The notes beneath the pieces are model-generated. The model did no database searches and was not told the DNA's origin. It worked only from the letters and a program-made list of their open reading frames with translations. A stretch of DNA of 8,308 bases, from assembly GCA_023248785.1 (NCBI GenBank), contig JAHFDX010000136.1, positions 1 through 8,308 of the forward strand. Direction: 5' to 3'. Both the position numbers and the translations under genes were made by a program. The DNA is from Myxococcales bacterium. Its GTDB lineage: Bacteria > Myxococcota_A > Polyangia > Polyangiales > Polyangiaceae. Shown here piece after piece: positions 6,404-8,308 of the stretch. Positions within the stretch are counted from its first letter, which is position 1. The number at the start of each line of letters is the position of its first letter.

Positions 6404-6878
6404 GCCAACCGATCCTTTCATTGTCTTCGCGCCCGACGTCCCCGAGGAGGAAGGGCACTACCCTTCGCCCTTCAACAAGGAACGCCTCGGATTTTTTCGC
6501 GACATTGGCAGGGCGCTCGGCACCGTGAACATCGGCGTCGGTCTTGACCGCCTGCCACCCGGCGAGTGTTCGAGCTTCACGCATGCACACTCCCACGAAG
6601 AGGAGCTTGTCTGGGTGCTTGAAGGCGAGTGTAACGTGAGGCTCATCGAACCCGATAAGGAGCCACGCGAGGTCCCGCTCCGCGCAGGACACGTCGTCAA
6701 CTTCGTCGCCGGAACACGGATCGCGCACTGCTTCGTCAATCGCGGAAGCCGAGACTGCATCACGCTTACGATCGGCGAGCGCAAGCGGGGCGTCGACACA
6801 GCCTTCTATGCGGAAGACAAGGCGTACGACGCGTTCTTCAAAGCCACGCACCCGGCGCGGTACTGGTCTCCTTCATGA
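6402..6878 (+). CDS. Cupin-domain protein
   Basis: A 158-residue single-domain cupin. Motif 1 is G54-ECSSFT-H61-A-H63-SHEE-x-LVWVLE-G75, giving the two histidines and a glutamate (E67 or E68) that usually hold a metal ion. Motif 2 is G96-HVVNFVAG-TRIA-H109-CFV-N113, supplying the fourth ligand H109. The VAGTRIAHCFVNRG stretch and the closing GERK are typical of the uncharacterised cupins grouped as COG3837. Enzymes of this fold act on sugars or small acids, or merely bind ligands, so the substrate is unknown. I chose ATG 6402 because the conserved part starts soon after (FIVFAPDVPEEEGHYPSPF). The open frame extends back to 6177, but that region is the coding sequence of the opposite GNAT gene. 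The ribosome site is weak (TAGGTAG). Its promoter must lie within the GNAT coding sequence. Confidence 0.87.
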   Translation: MPTDPFIVFAPDVPEEEGHYPSPFNKERLGFFRDIGRALGTVNIGVGLDRLPPGECSSFTHAHSHEEELVWVLEGECNVRLIEPDKEPREVPLRAGHVVNFVAGTRIAHCFVNRGSRDCITLTIGERKRGVDTAFYAEDKAYDAFFKATHPARYWSPS

Positions 6879-7115
6879 TGCTGAAGTCCTATTCGTTGCG
6901 ACAGACCGTTACGAGCGTCGAACACGGTTGTTGCCCCGAGCAGGCCAGACTCCGTTGCTCCATGAAGCAGATTTCGTGTTTTTCGATTGCCAGATCGACG
7001 ACCCGCAACGTGGCGAGGTGATCGGGTTCAATTCGCCAAGTCGCGCGGTACGCTGTGCGGCGATGGTAGGAGCGGCCCTTGGTGGCCGGATCCGGATCTG
7101 GATAGGGAGATTCGC
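6879..7115. other. Region of uncertain coding frame after the cupin gene
   Basis: Two long frames occupy this region with codons exactly opposed, so at most one is likely real. The - strand frame (6889-7314, 141 residues) reads TFQEIVAINKDRKHVDEF, then YVSESPYPDPDPATKG, then PDHLATLRVVDLAIEKHEICF. The + strand frame (open from 6808 to 7233) reads HEADFVFFDCQIDDP, then HVTLQVTEERVTGGMMVEF. Both show plausible codon bias by eye, neither has a good ribosome site, and I recognise no family in either. The - frame fits better as a continuation of the exported protein at 7116-7901, which would need a frameshift. I see no terminator. Confidence 0.35.
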
Positions 7116-7901
7116 TCACGTAACCCTGCAGGTGACGGAAGAGCGAGTGACCGGTGGCATGATGGTGGAATTCATCCACGTGCTTTCGGTCTTTGTTGAT
7201 CGCAACGATTTCTTGAAACGTAAGTGTCGATGACTGCGCGCGATGAAGTGCGGACGAAACAAATACTGCGATGGGTTCGCAGACCATTCCGCCGCACCAA
7301 CGTCCAACACCCACGACACGTATCTGCAGATTGGTAGCTGACGAAGAAACAACGCATCGTCCGCACTGCTTTCACTCATAACGTTTAGCGCGCATCGGCC
7401 CGTTCCCAGAAACATGTCGACGCGTACTCTTTGGGCGTTGAGTTCGCGTTTCTTGATAATTTCGACGCGCGCCGTTTGTTCGGCGTTCGCGATGAGGAGA
7501 CGATCGTATGTGTTATCCGGCACATGCTCTTCGATAGCTGCCAGAGCGCCCCCCGACACTCGGGTGGGTGTTGCTGGACATCTGTCAGCATAGACAGGTT
7601 CGGCGATTTCATACCGCGCGTCGAGGTGACCACGAAAGACCGGTGCACGACCCGAAACGTATCGACCGATCAGTTCGTCATAGGCGCGCTTGTGGGAAGG
7701 TTCGATTGCACGTTGTAGATCTGTCGCGTTCGTGATTCGAACTTCGGAAGTGGACTCGATTCGATCGTTCGATCGGGCGCACAACCGTGTCCTTGCACTG
7801 GATGATTCCGCCCAATGGTCGGTTGTGAGTGCGCACTGAAGTGTCAGCATGCCGACGAATGCAAGGCCCAGCGCGCGAAGCAATCGATGGGCGCACGTCA
7901 T
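7116..7901 (-). CDS. Unrecognised exported protein, C-terminus doubtful
   Basis: I do not recognise this 261-residue protein. Residues 1-25 (a basic MTCAHRLLR, then ALGLAFVGMLTLQC) look like an export signal. TLQC has the position of a lipobox but carries Gln at -1, so lipidation is doubtful. The body is mixed alpha/beta with segments such as YDELIGRYVSGRAPVFRGHL, VPDNTYDRLLIANAEQ, ARVEIIKKRELNAQRVRVD and CRYVSWVLDVGAAEWSANP. Six or so cysteines are spread along it. The last 40 residues (after about 7250) become Arg/Ser/Thr-rich and look non-coding, while the frame of 6889-7314 looks better there. This suggests a frame break near the 3' end. ATG 7934 would add 11 residues; neither start has a Shine-Dalgarno site. 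It follows the VOC gene on the same strand after about 90-120 bases. Confidence 0.55.
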   Translation of the reverse strand: MTCAHRLLRALGLAFVGMLTLQCALTTDHWAESSSARTRLCARSNDRIESTSEVRITNATDLQRAIEPSHKRAYDELIGRYVSGRAPVFRGHLDARYEIAEPVYADRCPATPTRVSGGALAAIEEHVPDNTYDRLLIANAEQTARVEIIKKRELNAQRVRVDMFLGTGRCALNVMSESSADDALFLRQLPICRYVSWVLDVGAAEWSANPSQYLFRPHFIARSHRHLRFKKSLRSTKTESTWMNSTIMPPVTRSSVTCRVT

Positions 7902-8021
7902 ATCGAGGGATGGACGGATGAGGATGAGGCGCATTCAAGCCGATCGGCGAGAATGGGTGGCATCGAAGTTCGAAATGGTGCTGTGAACGTTGCAGTTGGC
8001 CGAAGGGAGCCTTGCCCGAAC
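7902..8021. other. Spacer between VOC gene and exported-protein gene
   Basis: 120 bases, part of which (to 7934) would be coding if the longer start of the downstream gene is used. It contains two short palindromes: GCCGATCGGC at 7939-7948, just before ATG 7934, and TCGAA-G-TTCGA at 7963-7973. Either could be a protein-binding site or chance in a TCGA-rich genome. No recognisable -35/-10 pair or T-run terminator is present. Confidence 0.35.
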
Positions 8022-8308
8022 TTATTGCCTTCGCTCGATAAGATCGAAGCGATTGCCATAGAGATCTTCGAAGACAGCGACCGTACCGTAGCTCTCCTCG
8101 GACGGCGCACGTACGAAGGACACGCCGCGCGCAATGAGCGCGTTGTAATCGCGCAAGAAATCATCGGTCTCAAGGAACACGAACACTCGCCCGCCAGTCT
8201 GGTTGCCTACGCTTGATTGTTGTTCGGGTGAGGTAGCCAGTGCGAGCAAGATGCCAGCTTCCGTCGATGCCGGGGGGCGCACGCGAACCCATCGCTTTCC
8301 CCCTCCGA
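8022..8308 (-). CDS. VOC/glyoxalase-fold protein, C-terminal half (5' end outside window)
   Basis: The frame stays open to the last base of the window, so the gene starts beyond it; the GTG at 8282 is internal. The visible part of about 94 residues begins GGGKRWVRVRPP and runs through SPEQQSSVGNQTGGRVFVFL, then TDDFLRDYNALIARGVSFV. It ends PSEESYGTVAVFEDLYGNRFDLIE. This is the second beta-alpha-beta-beta-beta module of the vicinal oxygen chelate fold. The E and the Y-G-T-V-A-V-F-x-D-x-x-G-N-x-x-D-L ending are typical of the glyoxalase/bleomycin-resistance branch. Members bind a metal ion with residues from both modules; only one candidate ligand (the E in the last strand, FDLIE) lies in this half. 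The reaction or ligand is unknown. It is followed on the same strand by the unrecognised exported protein. Confidence 0.87.
   Translation of the reverse strand, partial: GGGKRWVRVRPPASTEAGILLALATSPEQQSSVGNQTGGRVFVFLETDDFLRDYNALIARGVSFVRAPSEESYGTVAVFEDLYGNRFDLIERRQ

Noticed and set aside
7760..7775. Tandem TTCGATCG x 2 as a possible repeat element
   Set aside because: Only two 8-base copies lie inside a coding region, and TCGA/CGATCG words are common in this window, so chance is sufficient.
7815..8216. A 133-residue + strand frame across the spacer and VOC gene
   Set aside because: It crosses the stop of a well-matched VOC gene on the other strand and shows no domain; treated as a chance frame.

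Overview
This looks like bacterial chromosomal DNA from a free-living Gram-negative organism. The coding density is high and the GC content moderate, in the mid-50s by eye. There are several exported proteins, including one clear lipoprotein candidate with tandem cysteine hairpins and a CNPPPP-type segment. That secreted repertoire (large Ig-like repeat proteins, cysteine-rich lipoproteins, a beta-helix protein of about 1000 residues) reminds me of Myxococcota / Polyangia. No phylogenetic marker gene is present, so this is only an impression. I see no rRNA, tRNA, CRISPR array, insertion sequence or phage gene.

Layout. (1) Positions 1-5071 are a + strand run of closely spaced genes. They are the C-terminal end of a secreted Ig-like repeat protein, a small cysteine-rich lipoprotein overlapping its stop codon, a short ORF with a signal peptide, a 999-residue right-handed beta-helix protein overlapping that ORF in another frame, and an MmcQ/YjbR-family protein. 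(2) Positions 5079-6403 are on the - strand, convergent with the first block. Read in the - direction they are a RimJ/RimL-type GNAT acetyltransferase, then a Phd/YefM antitoxin, then a RelE/ParE toxin. A near-perfect 16-bp palindrome lies directly before the antitoxin start. (3) A cupin-fold protein on the + strand (6402-6878) starts divergently from the GNAT gene, with the two start codons sharing bases. (4) Positions 6879-8308 read mainly on the - strand. They hold the C-terminal part of a VOC/glyoxalase-fold protein that runs off the window, then an unrecognised exported protein, then a stretch of about 240 bases whose coding frame I cannot settle.

How the parts fit. The toxin-antitoxin pair is the only module whose members clearly act together. 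The + strand block is mostly an envelope or secreted set. The beta-helix protein has no export signal in its own frame, while the short ORF that overlaps its start supplies one. I therefore suspect that 1440-4716 is one exported protein of about 1091 residues split by a one-base frameshift. A second possible frame break lies near 7230-7320 at the end of the unrecognised exported protein. The two breaks may reflect real gene decay or assembly errors. I do not see a convincing new multi-gene system. The most interesting items are the split beta-helix gene with its cysteine-patterned insert, the cysteine-hairpin lipoprotein, and the palindrome at the antitoxin start.
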